Source: Caballeronia arationis | Lineage (GTDB): Bacteria; Pseudomonadota; Gammaproteobacteria; Burkholderiales; Burkholderiaceae | Assembly (NCBI RefSeq): GCF_001544975.2 | Contig: NZ_FCOG02000064.1 | Span: 1 to 36,811, forward strand | Direction: 5' to 3' | Length of the DNA stretch: 36,811 bases | Shown here: piece by piece, positions 1 through 8,375 of the stretch | Position numbering within the stretch: position 1 is the stretch's first letter | Layout of the letters: each line of letters opens with the position of its first letter | The notes under the pieces: model-generated | Told to the model about the DNA's origin: nothing | The model's input: the letters and a program-made list of their open reading frames with translations, nothing else | Databases searched by the model: none | Position numbers and translations under genes: made by a program

Positions 1-35
1 TGCTCGCGAACCGCCAGGTCATATCGACGGCAAGA

Positions 36-1235
36 CTACAAACGCTCGATGATGCCCGCCGCACCCATGCCGGTGCCGACGCACATCGTCACCATGCCGT
101 ACTTCAGGTTGCGGCGGCGCAGGCCGTGCACGACCGTCGCCGCGCGGATCGCGCCCGTCGCGCCGAGCGGGTGGCCGAGCGCAATCGCGCCGCCGAGCGG
201 GTTGATCTTCGACGGATCGAGTCCGAGGTCCTGCGTCACGGCGAGTGCCTGGGCCGCGAACGCCTCGTTCAGCTCGATCCAGTCGATGTCGTCCTGCTTG
301 AGGCCGGCGGCCTTCAGCGCGGCCGGAATCGCTTCCTTCGGGCCGACGCCCATGATCTCCGGCGGCACGCCGCGCACGGCAAAACTGACGAAGCGCGCGA
401 GCGGTGTCAAGTTGAATGCCTTAAGGATCTTTTCCGATACGACGATCAGCGCGCCCGCGCCGTCGGATGTCTGCGAGCTGTTGCCTGCCGTCACCGAGCC
501 CTTGTTCGCGAACACCGGACGCAGTTTCGCGAGGACTTCCATCGTCGTCTCGGCGCGTGGGCCTTCGTCGAGCCTGATTTCGCGCGCGTTCACGCGGATC
601 TCGCCGGTCGCGAGGTCGGGAAAGCGCTCGTTCAGCGTGAAGGCGGCGATTTCATCGTTGAATTCGCCCGACCGCTGCGCTTCCAGCGCCTTGCGATGCG
701 ACTCGACCGCGAACGCGTCCTGCGCCTCGCGGCTGATCTTCCAGCGCTCGGCAACCTTCTCCGCGGTCAGGCCCATGCCGTAGGCGATGCCGACGTTCTC
801 GTCGCGATCGAAGATATGCGGCGGCAGCGACGGCTTGTTGCCCATCATCGGCACCATGCTCATCGATTCGCAGCCGCCCGCGATCATCACGTCCGACTCG
901 CCGACGCGAATCCGGTCCGCCGCCATCGCGAGCGCCGTCACGCCCGATGCGCAGAAGCGGTTCACCGTCACGCCGCCGACCGTATTCGGCAGGCCGGCAA
1001 GCAACGCGCCGATGCGCGCCACATTAAGGCCTTGCTCTGCTTCGGGAATCGCGCAGCCGATGATCGCGTCTTCGATCAGCGACGTGTCTAGTCCCGGCAC
1101 CTGTGCCACGGCCGAACGGATCGCGTGGACGAGCAGTTCGTCCGGGCGCGTGTTCTTGAAGACGCCGCGCGGCGCACGGCCGATCGGCGTGCGGCTCGCG
1201 GCGACGATGTATGCGTCCTGCAGTTGTTTAGTCAT
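36..1235 (-). CDS. fadA: Acetyl-CoA C-acyltransferase (thiolase, FadA-like)
   Basis: This 399-residue thiolase has the usual length for the family. It should catalyse the last beta-oxidation step, cleaving 3-ketoacyl-CoA with CoA to give acetyl-CoA and a shortened acyl-CoA. The nucleophilic cysteine lies in NRFCASG (Cys95), NEAFA is at 323-327, the catalytic histidine is in GHPLGATG (His355), and the second cysteine is in CVGTGMG (Cys385). The ATG follows an AGGAGT ribosome binding site. It is the last gene of the tetR / acyl-CoA dehydrogenase / HAD-ECH / thiolase operon, 24 bp after the HAD-ECH gene, so it very probably acts on the product of that enzyme. Chain-length preference cannot be read from the sequence, and a biosynthetic acetyl-CoA acetyltransferase is less likely in this context. 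Confidence 0.95.
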   Translation of the reverse strand: MTKQLQDAYIVAASRTPIGRAPRGVFKNTRPDELLVHAIRSAVAQVPGLDTSLIEDAIIGCAIPEAEQGLNVARIGALLAGLPNTVGGVTVNRFCASGVTALAMAADRIRVGESDVMIAGGCESMSMVPMMGNKPSLPPHIFDRDENVGIAYGMGLTAEKVAERWKISREAQDAFAVESHRKALEAQRSGEFNDEIAAFTLNERFPDLATGEIRVNAREIRLDEGPRAETTMEVLAKLRPVFANKGSVTAGNSSQTSDGAGALIVVSEKILKAFNLTPLARFVSFAVRGVPPEIMGVGPKEAIPAALKAAGLKQDDIDWIELNEAFAAQALAVTQDLGLDPSKINPLGGAIALGHPLGATGAIRAATVVHGLRRRNLKYGMVTMCVGTGMGAAGIIERL

Positions 1236-1259
1236 GTCCGACTCCTATGTTCCGCGCGC

Positions 1260-3695
1260 TCAGTTGCGAACCGGCTTGCCGGTCTGCAACATGCCCATGA
1301 TCCGTTCCTGCGTCTTTTGCGTGCCGAGCAAGTCGACGAACGCCTGACGTTCGAGCTTCAGCAGCCATTCCTCGTCGACGAGACTGCCCGCTTCGACGTC
1401 GCCGCCGCACACCGCTTCCGCGATACGGCTCGCGATCAGGAAGTCGTGCTCACTGATGAAGCGGCCGTCGCGCATGTTGACGAGCGACGCCTTGATCGTC
1501 GAGATTGCCGAGCGGCCCGCGACCGGGATCTGCTTCGCACGCAGCGGCGGGCGGTAGCCCGATGCGCTCAGTGCGCGCGCTTCCTTCTTCGCGATGTCGA
1601 GCAGCTCGTGGACGTTGAAGACGATCGTGTCCGATGGCTTCAGATAGCCCATCGCGCGCGCGTCGAGCGCGGAGGCCGAGACCGTCGCCATCGCTGCACT
1701 CTCGAACGACTTCTGCAGGAATTTCAGGAGATCGCTGGTTGCGTTGACGGCGCTTGCCGCTTCCGCTGCGCGCAACGCGGCTTCCTTCAGGCCCCCGCCC
1801 GACGGCACGAGACCGACGCCCACTTCCACGAGGCCGAGATAGCTCTCGATGTGAGCCACGCGCTTCGCCGAATGCAGCAAGAGTTCGCAGCCGCCGCCGA
1901 GCGCGATGCCCGACACCGCTGCCACGACCGGCACGCTCGCGTACTTCACGCGCAGCATGCCCTGCTGGAACTTCTTCACGAACGGCTCGATGCCCTTCGC
2001 GCCGCCCGTCATGAACGCGGGCATCGCTTCTTCGAGATTCGCGCCCGCCGAGAACGCGCCGCCCGGATTGCCGAGCTTGAGCGAGGTCGGCTGCCAGATC
2101 ACCACGCCCTTGTAGTCTTTTTCGGCGAGTTCGATGGCTTGCGTGAGGCCGTCGATTACCGACGGTCCGATCGTGTTCATCTTGCTCTTGAACGACACGA
2201 TCACGACATCGTCCTCGCCCGCGCGGTCATCGACCCACGCGCGCACGGCTTCGGTTTCGAAGAGCGTCTTGCCGTAGGTCTTCGGATCGGCGCCGGTCTC
2301 GCCCGCGAGCGGCGCGCGGAACACCTGACGCTGATAAACCGGCAGATCGGAGCGCGGCACGAACTTGCGCGATTGCGGCGACCACGAGCCTTCCGGCGTG
2401 TGCACGCCGCCCTTCTCCGCGACCGGACCGTCGAACACCCACGACGGCAGCGGCGCGCTGGACAGCGCCTTGCCCGCTTCGATGTCTTCCTGCACCCACT
2501 TCGCGATCTGTTGCCAGCCGGCCGACTGCCAGCCTTCGAACGGACCTTCGTTCCAGCCGAAGCCCCAGCGGATCGCGAGATCGACGTCGCGCGCGTTATC
2601 GGCGATCGATTCCAGATGCACGCCGATGTAATGGAACACATCGCGGAAGATCGCCCACAGGAACTGCGCCTGCGGGTGCTCCGATTCGCGCAGCAGCTTC
2701 AGGCGCTCGGCAGGCGGACGCTTCAGGATGCGGCCGATGAGTTCGTCGGCCTTCGCGCCGCCATCGACGTATCCGCCCGACTTGGGATCGAGGACCTTGA
2801 TGGCCTTGCCTTCTTTCTTGTAGAAGCCCGCGCCGGTCTTTTGTCCGAGCGCGCCCTGCTTGATTAGTGCGGCGAGCACGGCGGGCGTTTCGTAGACCGG
2901 GAAGAACAGATCGTCCGCGAGGTTGTCCTGCATTGTCTTGATGACGTGCGCCATCGTGTCGAGGCCGACCACGTCCGCCGTGCGGAACGTCGCCGACTTC
3001 GCGCGGCCGAGGCGCGCGCCCGTGAGATCGTCGACTTCATCGAAACGCAGGCCGAACTTCTGCGCTTCCGCGATCACCGCGAGAATCGAGAAGATGCCGA
3101 CGCGGTTCGCGATGAAGTTCGGCGTGTCCTTCGCGCGCACGACGCCCTTGCCGACGACGCTCGTCAGGAACGTTTCCAGCTGATCGAGAATCTCGGGCCG
3201 CGTCGACGCGGTCGGGATCAGTTCGACCAGATGCATGTAGCGCGGCGGATTGAAGAAGTGCACGCCGCAGAAGCGCGCCTTTAGCTCGTCCGAAAAGCCG
3301 TTCGACAGTTCGTTGATCGACAGGCCCGACGTGTTGGTCGCGAAGATCGCGCGCTCGCCGATATACGGCGAGACCTTCTTGTACAGGTCGTGCTTCCAGT
3401 CCATGCGCTCGGCGATCGCTTCGATCACGAGGTCGCATTCCTTCAGCTTCTCGATGTCGTCGTCGTAGTTCGCGGGCTCGATGTACTGTGCGTCGTCCTT
3501 CACGCCGAACGGCGCGGGCGAGAGCTTCTTCAGGTTCTCGATTGCCTTGAGCGCGATGCCGCTCTTCGGGCCTTCCTTGGCGGGCAGGTCGAACAGCAGG
3601 ACCGGCACCCGCGCGTTGACCAGCTGCGCGGCGATCTGCGCGCCCATCACGCCAGCGCCGAGCACGGCCACCTTGGCGATATTCAGATTGCTCAC
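1260..3695 (-). CDS. Fused 3-hydroxyacyl-CoA dehydrogenase / enoyl-CoA hydratase (FadN-like order)
   Basis: This 811-residue bifunctional beta-oxidation enzyme hydrates 2-enoyl-CoA and then oxidises L-3-hydroxyacyl-CoA with NAD. The NAD-binding GAGVMG loop is at 13-18. The dehydrogenase His-Glu pair is visible in GVHFFNPP (His146) and HLVELI (Glu158). The C-terminal crotonase domain (about 490-760) has GGAFSAGANL for the oxyanion hole, Glu604 in GGGCELLL and Glu624 in LVEVGVGLVP, matching the two catalytic acids of enoyl-CoA hydratase. The dehydrogenase comes first, the reverse of E. coli FadB and like Bacillus FadN. The start is GTG, preceded by GGAG at good spacing. It lies between the acyl-CoA dehydrogenase and thiolase genes, which complete the cycle. 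Confidence 0.95.
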   Translation of the reverse strand: MSNLNIAKVAVLGAGVMGAQIAAQLVNARVPVLLFDLPAKEGPKSGIALKAIENLKKLSPAPFGVKDDAQYIEPANYDDDIEKLKECDLVIEAIAERMDWKHDLYKKVSPYIGERAIFATNTSGLSINELSNGFSDELKARFCGVHFFNPPRYMHLVELIPTASTRPEILDQLETFLTSVVGKGVVRAKDTPNFIANRVGIFSILAVIAEAQKFGLRFDEVDDLTGARLGRAKSATFRTADVVGLDTMAHVIKTMQDNLADDLFFPVYETPAVLAALIKQGALGQKTGAGFYKKEGKAIKVLDPKSGGYVDGGAKADELIGRILKRPPAERLKLLRESEHPQAQFLWAIFRDVFHYIGVHLESIADNARDVDLAIRWGFGWNEGPFEGWQSAGWQQIAKWVQEDIEAGKALSSAPLPSWVFDGPVAEKGGVHTPEGSWSPQSRKFVPRSDLPVYQRQVFRAPLAGETGADPKTYGKTLFETEAVRAWVDDRAGEDDVVIVSFKSKMNTIGPSVIDGLTQAIELAEKDYKGVVIWQPTSLKLGNPGGAFSAGANLEEAMPAFMTGGAKGIEPFVKKFQQGMLRVKYASVPVVAAVSGIALGGGCELLLHSAKRVAHIESYLGLVEVGVGLVPSGGGLKEAALRAAEAASAVNATSDLLKFLQKSFESAAMATVSASALDARAMGYLKPSDTIVFNVHELLDIAKKEARALSASGYRPPLRAKQIPVAGRSAISTIKASLVNMRDGRFISEHDFLIASRIAEAVCGGDVEAGSLVDEEWLLKLERQAFVDLLGTQKTQERIMGMLQTGKPVRN

Positions 3696-3755
3696 GTTTT
3701 ATCTCCGGGGAGTATTCAATTCGATGCGCTTCGTCCGAAGCGGCTTGAGAGGCGG

Positions 3756-3786
3756 GCGCGCCGCTTCGCTTCAAGAAGCGGCGCGC
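3756..3786 (-). other. Perfect 12-bp inverted repeat between acyl-CoA dehydrogenase and HAD-ECH genes
   Basis: Arms 3756-3767 and 3775-3786 are perfect complements (12 bp, 7-nt loop, GC-rich). The hairpin lies just after the acyl-CoA dehydrogenase stop and 60 bp before the GTG of the next gene. There is no T-tract on the minus strand after the stem, so it does not look like a standard intrinsic terminator. It could be an RNA-processing or mRNA-stabilising hairpin that sets relative expression within the fad operon. The structure is seen directly; the role is inferred. Confidence 0.6.
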
Positions 3787-3799
3787 TCGCGAGAGGCGT

Positions 3800-5587
3800 T
3801 TAGAACAACGCCTCGTCGTAGTCCATCAGCGTCTTCGAGCCGGCGCGCGCGGCGCGGATCGTCGAGGCCGTTTCGGGCAGGAGCTTCGCGAAGTAGAAGC
3901 GCGCGGTCGCGAGCTTCGCCTTGTAGAACGGGTCGCCTTCGGCTTGCCTGTCGAGCGCGACTCGCGCCATGCGCGCCCAGAAATACGAGTACACCAGATG
4001 CCCGACCGTGCGCAGATACGGCACGGCAGCAGCGCCGACTTCGTCGGGGTTCTGCATCGCCTTCATGCCGATTTCCATCGTCAGCTTCTGGACCTTGTCG
4101 CCGATGTCCGCGAGCGGATTGACGAACTCCTGCATCTCCGGCTTGACGCCTTCCTGTTCGACGAACGCCGTCACGAGCTGGCCCAACTTCTTCAGCTTCG
4201 CGCCCATGTCGCCGAGAATCTTGCGACCGAGCAGGTCGAGCGCCTGAATCGAGTTCGTGCCTTCGTAGATCATGTTGATGCGCGCGTCGCGCACGTACTG
4301 CTCCATGCCCCATTCGGAAATGAAGCCGTGGCCGCCGTAGATCTGCATGCCCATGTTCGTGCCTTCGAACGCGTTGTCCGTCAGGAACGCTTTGATGACC
4401 GGCGTCAAGAGCGCGACGAAATCGGCGGAATCGCTGCGCACGGATTCGTCCGCGTGCGACAGTTCCTTGTCGATGTTGAGTGCAGCCCAGTAGGTGAAGG
4501 CGCGGCCGGCTTCCGCGTACGCCTTTTGCGTCAGCAGCATGCGGCGCACGTCCGGATGCACGATGATCGGATCGGCGGCTTTTTCCGGCGCCTTCGGGCC
4601 GGTGAGCGAGCGCATCTGCAGGCGCTCCTTCGCGTACACGAGCGAGTTCTGGTAGGCGATCTCGGTCAGCCCGAGCCCCTGCATGCCGACGCCCAGGCGC
4701 GCCGCGTTCATCATCACGAACATGGCATTGAGCCCCTTGTTCGCTTCGCCGACGAGCCAGCCCTTCGCATTGTCGAGATTGATGACGCAGGTCGAATTGC
4801 CGTGGATGCCCATCTTGTGTTCGATCGAGCCGCACTTCACGCCGTTGCGCTCGCCGGGGGCGCCCGCATCGGTCGGGACGAACTTCGGCACGATGAAGAG
4901 CGAAATGCCTTTCGTGCCCACCGGCGCGCCAGGCAGGCGTGCGAGCACGAGGTGAACGATGTTCTCGGCGAGGTCGTGTTCGCCGCTGGAGATGAAGATC
5001 TTGGTGCCGCTGATCGAGTACGAGCCGTCGCTGTTGGGTTCCGCCTTCGTGCGCAGCATGCCGAGGTCGGTTCCGCAATGCGGTTCGGTTAGGCACATGG
5101 TGCCGGTCCAGACGCCGGAGACGAGTTTCGGCAGATAGACAGTTTTTTGCTCGGGCGTGCCGTGCGCGTGCAGGCATTCGTAGGCGCCGTGCGAGAGGCC
5201 GGGATACATCGTCCACGCCTGGTTCGCGGAATTCAGCATCTCGTACATCGCGTTGTTCACGAACGCGGGCAGGCCCTGGCCGCCGAATTCGGGATCGCAA
5301 CCGAGCGCGGGCCAGCCGGCCTCGACGTACTGTCGATACGCCTCCTTGAAGCCCGAGGGCGTGCGCACGACGCCATCGCCTTCGTACGTGCAGCCTTCGC
5401 GGTCGCCGCTCTGGTTCAGCGGAAAGATGACTTCGGAGCAGAACTTGCCGGCTTCCTCCAACACCTGATTGATGGTGTCGGCGTCGAGGTCGGCATGCTT
5501 CGGCATGTTCTTCAGTTCGGCTTCGACATTAAGCACTTCGTGCAATACGAATTGCATATCGCGCAGCGGTGCGGCGTACTGTCCCAT
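3800..5587 (-). CDS. Acyl-CoA dehydrogenase (FadE-type, with extra C-terminal domain)
   Basis: This 595-residue FAD-dependent dehydrogenase carries out the first beta-oxidation step, acyl-CoA to trans-2-enoyl-CoA, passing electrons to electron-transfer flavoprotein. It has the order N-terminal helical domain (about 35-155), middle beta domain with MCLTEPHCGTDLG (164-176), and C-terminal helical domain with QIYGGHGF (415-422). The catalytic base is probably Glu442 in MIYEGTNSIQALDL. The remaining 140 residues form the extra C-terminal domain found in the roughly 600-residue ACADs of beta-proteobacteria. The ATG is preceded by GGAG at 6-nt spacing. The gene is second in the operon, 68 bp after the TetR gene. 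Confidence 0.95.
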   Translation of the reverse strand: MGQYAAPLRDMQFVLHEVLNVEAELKNMPKHADLDADTINQVLEEAGKFCSEVIFPLNQSGDREGCTYEGDGVVRTPSGFKEAYRQYVEAGWPALGCDPEFGGQGLPAFVNNAMYEMLNSANQAWTMYPGLSHGAYECLHAHGTPEQKTVYLPKLVSGVWTGTMCLTEPHCGTDLGMLRTKAEPNSDGSYSISGTKIFISSGEHDLAENIVHLVLARLPGAPVGTKGISLFIVPKFVPTDAGAPGERNGVKCGSIEHKMGIHGNSTCVINLDNAKGWLVGEANKGLNAMFVMMNAARLGVGMQGLGLTEIAYQNSLVYAKERLQMRSLTGPKAPEKAADPIIVHPDVRRMLLTQKAYAEAGRAFTYWAALNIDKELSHADESVRSDSADFVALLTPVIKAFLTDNAFEGTNMGMQIYGGHGFISEWGMEQYVRDARINMIYEGTNSIQALDLLGRKILGDMGAKLKKLGQLVTAFVEQEGVKPEMQEFVNPLADIGDKVQKLTMEIGMKAMQNPDEVGAAAVPYLRTVGHLVYSYFWARMARVALDRQAEGDPFYKAKLATARFYFAKLLPETASTIRAARAGSKTLMDYDEALF

Positions 5588-5655
5588 GAGGTTCTCCAGA
5601 TATTCAATCTTGGTGCCGCGCGCCGCCGCCGAATTTTTCGCTTCGATCGACTTCG

Positions 5656-6288
5656 CTAACGGCTGTTTTCGCTGTTGCTGTGACTTTTGCTTTCGCTGTT
5701 GCTCTGATACGAAACAATCGTTTTTTCCAGCGCGTCCCGCGTCAGTTGCACGGCGTCCGGGAGGTGCAGGAAGCGCGCGTCGTGATGCAGTCCGAGCGTG
5801 AAGCTATACAGTTCGAAGAGCATCAGCGCCGGATCCGTCTCCGCCTTCAGGTGCCCTTCGTCTTTCGCCTGCTGAATCGCACGCAAGAGCGCCTCGCGCC
5901 ACATCGTCACGCTATGCACGAGTTGCTCGCGCACTGCGCTCGCCGCGCGGTCGTCGTACTCGACCGCGCCGCTGATATATATGCAGCCCGTGGTCACTTC
6001 CTGGATACGTCGCTCCATCCAGCGGTTCATCATCGATCGAAGACGCGGCAAGCCGCGCCCTTCGCGCAGGCTCGGGAAAAACACTTCGTCCTCGAAACGG
6101 CGGTGGTATTCGCGCACGACTTCCACCTGCAGATCCTCGCGCGAGCCGAAATGCGCGAACACCCCGCTCTTGCTCATCTGCATTCGCTCGGCGAGTAGAC
6201 CGATGGTCAGCCCTTCAAGCCCGTCGCGGCTGGCCAGGTCCAGTGCTGCATCGAGAATCGCGACTCGTGTCTGTTCGCCTTTTCGCAT
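5656..6288 (-). CDS. TetR-family regulator of the fatty-acid degradation operon
   Basis: This 210-residue protein has an N-terminal TetR helix-turn-helix (about 10-56; TIGLLAERMQMSKSGVFAHF followed by GSREDL) and an alpha-helical ligand domain (about 80-195). It is the first gene of an operon encoding all beta-oxidation steps, and a large inverted repeat overlaps the likely promoter. It therefore probably represses the operon and is released by an acyl-CoA, as known for FadP/PsrA-type TetR regulators; the exact subfamily is not certain. The last 16 residues are low-complexity (Ser/Asn/Glu/Lys), encoded by an imperfect 24-nt tandem duplication. The Shine-Dalgarno sequence is weak, but the ATG gives a normal TetR N-terminus. 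Confidence 0.9.
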   Translation of the reverse strand: MRKGEQTRVAILDAALDLASRDGLEGLTIGLLAERMQMSKSGVFAHFGSREDLQVEVVREYHRRFEDEVFFPSLREGRGLPRLRSMMNRWMERRIQEVTTGCIYISGAVEYDDRAASAVREQLVHSVTMWREALLRAIQQAKDEGHLKAETDPALMLFELYSFTLGLHHDARFLHLPDAVQLTRDALEKTIVSYQSNSESKSHSNSENSR

Positions 6289-6324
6289 GATGTCTCTACC
6301 GTTCTTATGTGACCGATTAAAAAT

Positions 6325-6359
6325 CGAACGGCCGTACTATTATTGTAGTCGGCCGTTCG
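6325..6359. promoter_or_regulatory. Candidate TetR operator: 10-bp inverted repeat
   Basis: CGAACGGCCG at 6325-6334 and CGGCCGTTCG at 6350-6359 form perfect inverted arms with a 15-bp spacer. Each arm is also half of an imperfect 14-bp palindrome of the form CGAACGGCCGTTCG. The two centres are about 21 bp apart, two helical turns, which would suit binding by two TetR dimers. It lies 37 bp upstream of the TetR start and overlaps the predicted promoter. Confidence 0.7.
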
Positions 6360-6367
6360 TGAAACAA
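6339..6367 (-). promoter_or_regulatory. Likely sigma-70 promoter of the fad operon
   Basis: On the minus strand a -35-like TTGTTT (6362-6367) and a -10-like AATAAT (6339-6344) are separated by 17 bp. They lie in a short AT-rich patch in otherwise GC-rich DNA. The inverted repeat covers the spacer and the -10, so a bound repressor would block RNA polymerase. Prediction from consensus only. Confidence 0.45.
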
Positions 6368-6503
6368 GCTATTTATTAGAAACCCATGTCTAACCGCCGA
6401 GTGATGGTCAATAGGAATCAGCGTAAATCCTGTCCGCGCTCATTGTCCCTTTTTAATCAGTGCCTGCCTGCTAGTGCCTGCCCGAGTTCCCAATTTGTGG
6501 GAA
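6360..6503. other. Intergenic region between the fad operon promoter and the clsB 3' end
   Basis: No coding potential is seen. It contains a direct repeat of AGTGCCTGCC (6459-6468 and 6473-6482, 14-nt period). A small hairpin TTCCCA/TGGGAA (6487-6492 and 6498-6503) touches the clsB stop codon. The hairpin has no T-tract, so it is at best a weak clsB terminator. Confidence 0.4.
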
Positions 6504-7799
6504 TCAGTCGTATTGGCCGATTGTGAGCAGCTTCATCATCGTTCGATAGGTGTTATAGGCGAGCCAGCTCAAAATGCGTTCACCGATTGGCCGCGCGGCA
6601 TAGCGTTTTTCGTCGATGCAGCGGCCTTCTTCGAAAGCCGTCAGGATCTTGTCGCGTAGCGCGCCGATTTCCTGATGATGGACGAGCACCATGTTCGCCT
6701 CGTTATTGAGCACGAGACTGAGCGCATCGAGATTCGACGATCCGACCGTTCCCCAGGCGGAATCGACGACTGCGACCTTGCCGTGAAGCATCGTTTTTTC
6801 GTACTCAGCAATCCGCACGCCGTGCTTGAGGAGGTTGTCGTAGAGGAAGGGGGTTGCGTAGTCGAGCGCGACAAATTCCTTGCGGCCGATCACCAGATTC
6901 ACGCGCACGCCGCGCTGGGACGCATGCACGAGCGCGCGCCGCAGCTTTCGGCCCGGCATGAAGTAGGGATTCGCGAGCAGCACTTCGCGCTCGGCACGCG
7001 CGATCGCGCGCAGGTAGGCCTTTTCGATCGCGCGCCGGTTCAGCAGGTTGTCGCGCGCGACGAACGCGACGCAAGGCTGGTCGACCGCGTGAATCTCGCC
7101 GAGGCGCGCACGGCGCTTCGCGCGCGCGGCCCGCCACGCCGCGCCGCGCGCAACGGTCGGCTCACCGCTCTCGCCGGGTTGCGGATCGCAGCCTGGCTGA
7201 CGTGGCTGGCTAGGCTTGATGCCGAGCCGGATACGCTGCCATTGCAAATCGAAGGCTTCGCCCACGTCCGCGACGACCGGGCCCTTCGTTTCCAGCGCAA
7301 AGTCCCAGCGCGGCGATTCGAGGCGCACGCCGTCCTGATCGAAATCGTCGACGATGTTGATGCCGCCGCAAAACGCATACGTCTCGTCAATGACGGCGAG
7401 CTTTCGATGCGTCCGCGAAAAGCCGAGCGGCCCGAACAGATGCGGGTTGTAGATGCGATGCTCGACGTTCGCCTCTTCCCACGCCGTGAACATCGGCAGG
7501 TTCTTCGCAGTGCCGATGCCATCCGTGATCACACGCACGCGCACGCCACGCGTGGCCGCACGGATCAGCGCTTCGGAGACCGCGCGACCGGTGTCGTCGT
7601 TGGCGAAGATGTAGGTTTCGAGCGCGACGTCGCGCCGGGCGCTGTCGATGCGTTCAAGCAGCGCCGGGAAAAATTCGACGCCGCACTTGAAAAGCCGCAC
7701 CTCGTTGCCGACCGTAAAGCAGAACCGCGGCGGCCGACGCCCGGAAAAGAGAGCCGCCCGCAGGCGCGTGAACCGGCGCCGTGGGCCGAATCCCATCAT
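6504..7799 (-). CDS. clsB: Cardiolipin synthase B-type phospholipase D family protein
   Basis: This 431-residue protein has two HKD phosphatidyltransferase motifs: HRKLAVID (His131, Lys133, Asp138), followed by CGGIN, and HGKVAVVD (His339, Lys341, Asp346), followed by GSSNLD. Family and length fit ClsB (E. coli YbhO), which makes cardiolipin at the inner membrane by transferring a phosphatidyl group. There is no N-terminal transmembrane pair, unlike ClsA. The frame is open further upstream, but that extension would lie wholly inside nudB. The ATG at 7799 overlaps the nudB TGA as ATGA, indicating translational coupling, and is followed by a basic N-terminus typical of ClsB. A less specific PLD-like enzyme cannot be excluded. 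Confidence 0.88.
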   Translation of the reverse strand: MMGFGPRRRFTRLRAALFSGRRPPRFCFTVGNEVRLFKCGVEFFPALLERIDSARRDVALETYIFANDDTGRAVSEALIRAATRGVRVRVITDGIGTAKNLPMFTAWEEANVEHRIYNPHLFGPLGFSRTHRKLAVIDETYAFCGGINIVDDFDQDGVRLESPRWDFALETKGPVVADVGEAFDLQWQRIRLGIKPSQPRQPGCDPQPGESGEPTVARGAAWRAARAKRRARLGEIHAVDQPCVAFVARDNLLNRRAIEKAYLRAIARAEREVLLANPYFMPGRKLRRALVHASQRGVRVNLVIGRKEFVALDYATPFLYDNLLKHGVRIAEYEKTMLHGKVAVVDSAWGTVGSSNLDALSLVLNNEANMVLVHHQEIGALRDKILTAFEEGRCIDEKRYAARPIGERILSWLAYNTYRTMMKLLTIGQYD

Positions 7800-8275
7800 C
7801 GGTTGTGCTCCGCGCGGCGCTCGGGCAACTGCAGGATCGCCTCGCGATTCGACCACGAGAAGCAACGATTGGCAGCCTCGCGAAACGGCAACCAAAGGTG
7901 AGACGTGTGCTCGCGCGGCGCGAGCGTGACTTCGAGGCAATGCGGAACGAGCAGGCTGAACTGATGCTCGGTGTTGCGCGTCACGCCCTCCGCATAGCGA
8001 TGCCGCCACTGCGGATAGATGTCGTACTGGATTTCGTGATGCCAGTCGAGCAGACACCGCTCGGGCACGAGTTCGCTGCCGATCACGATACCGGTTTCTT
8101 CGGCCACTTCGCGCGCGGCAGTTTCGGAGAACGGCTCGTCGATGCGGTCCTTCGAGCCCGTCACCGATTGCCAGAAGCCCTTGTGATCGGCGCGTTCGAT
8201 GATGAGGACGTCGAGTTCCGGCGTATGGATCACGACCAGAACGGATTCGGGGATTTTCGGCGGCTTGTTGAGCAT
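7796..8275 (-). CDS. nudB: Dihydroneopterin triphosphate diphosphatase (Nudix, NudB)
   Basis: This 159-residue Nudix hydrolase should remove pyrophosphate from 7,8-dihydroneopterin triphosphate in folate synthesis. The Nudix box spans about 40-63, with GSKD at its start and REVAEETGI at its end. One extra residue lies between the Gly and first Glu compared with the textbook spacing. The motif FWQSVTGSKD is characteristic of the NudB group. The ATG at 8275 gives the usual start just before KPPKIPESV; an upstream TTG at 8311 is possible but neither start has a clear Shine-Dalgarno sequence. It follows aspS, as in many beta-proteobacteria, with a terminator in between, and overlaps clsB by 4 bp. 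Confidence 0.88.
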   Translation of the reverse strand: MLNKPPKIPESVLVVIHTPELDVLIIERADHKGFWQSVTGSKDRIDEPFSETAAREVAEETGIVIGSELVPERCLLDWHHEIQYDIYPQWRHRYAEGVTRNTEHQFSLLVPHCLEVTLAPREHTSHLWLPFREAANRCFSWSNREAILQLPERRAEHNR

Positions 8276-8330
8276 GTTGACGGCGCGCGCATAGTGTTGC
8301 GATACGGCCAACGACTGTAACTCAAAAAAT

Positions 8331-8357
8331 GAAAAAGGCGCACTCGGCGCCTTTTTC
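8331..8357 (-). terminator. Intrinsic terminator after aspS
   Basis: Perfect 11-bp stem (8331-8341 with 8347-8357) around a 5-nt loop. On the minus strand the stem ends in a TTTTTC arm and is followed by ATTTTTTG. It lies about 20 bp after the aspS stop and about 55 bp before the nudB ATG, so nudB-clsB would depend on readthrough or a separate promoter. Confidence 0.85.
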
Positions 8358-8375
8358 TTCGGTATTACTCCAGCT

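Noticed and set aside
1125..2867. Long plus-strand open frame antisense to the HAD-ECH gene
   Set aside because: Arg/His/Leu-rich translation with no motif, opposite a well-supported enzyme.
3771..5300. Minus-strand open frame overlapping the acyl-CoA dehydrogenase in another frame
   Set aside because: Arg-rich shadow of a gene with full catalytic motifs.
7800..8057. N-terminal extension of the clsB frame
   Set aside because: It would lie entirely inside nudB, has shadow composition, and the ATGA overlap at 7796-7799 gives a natural start.
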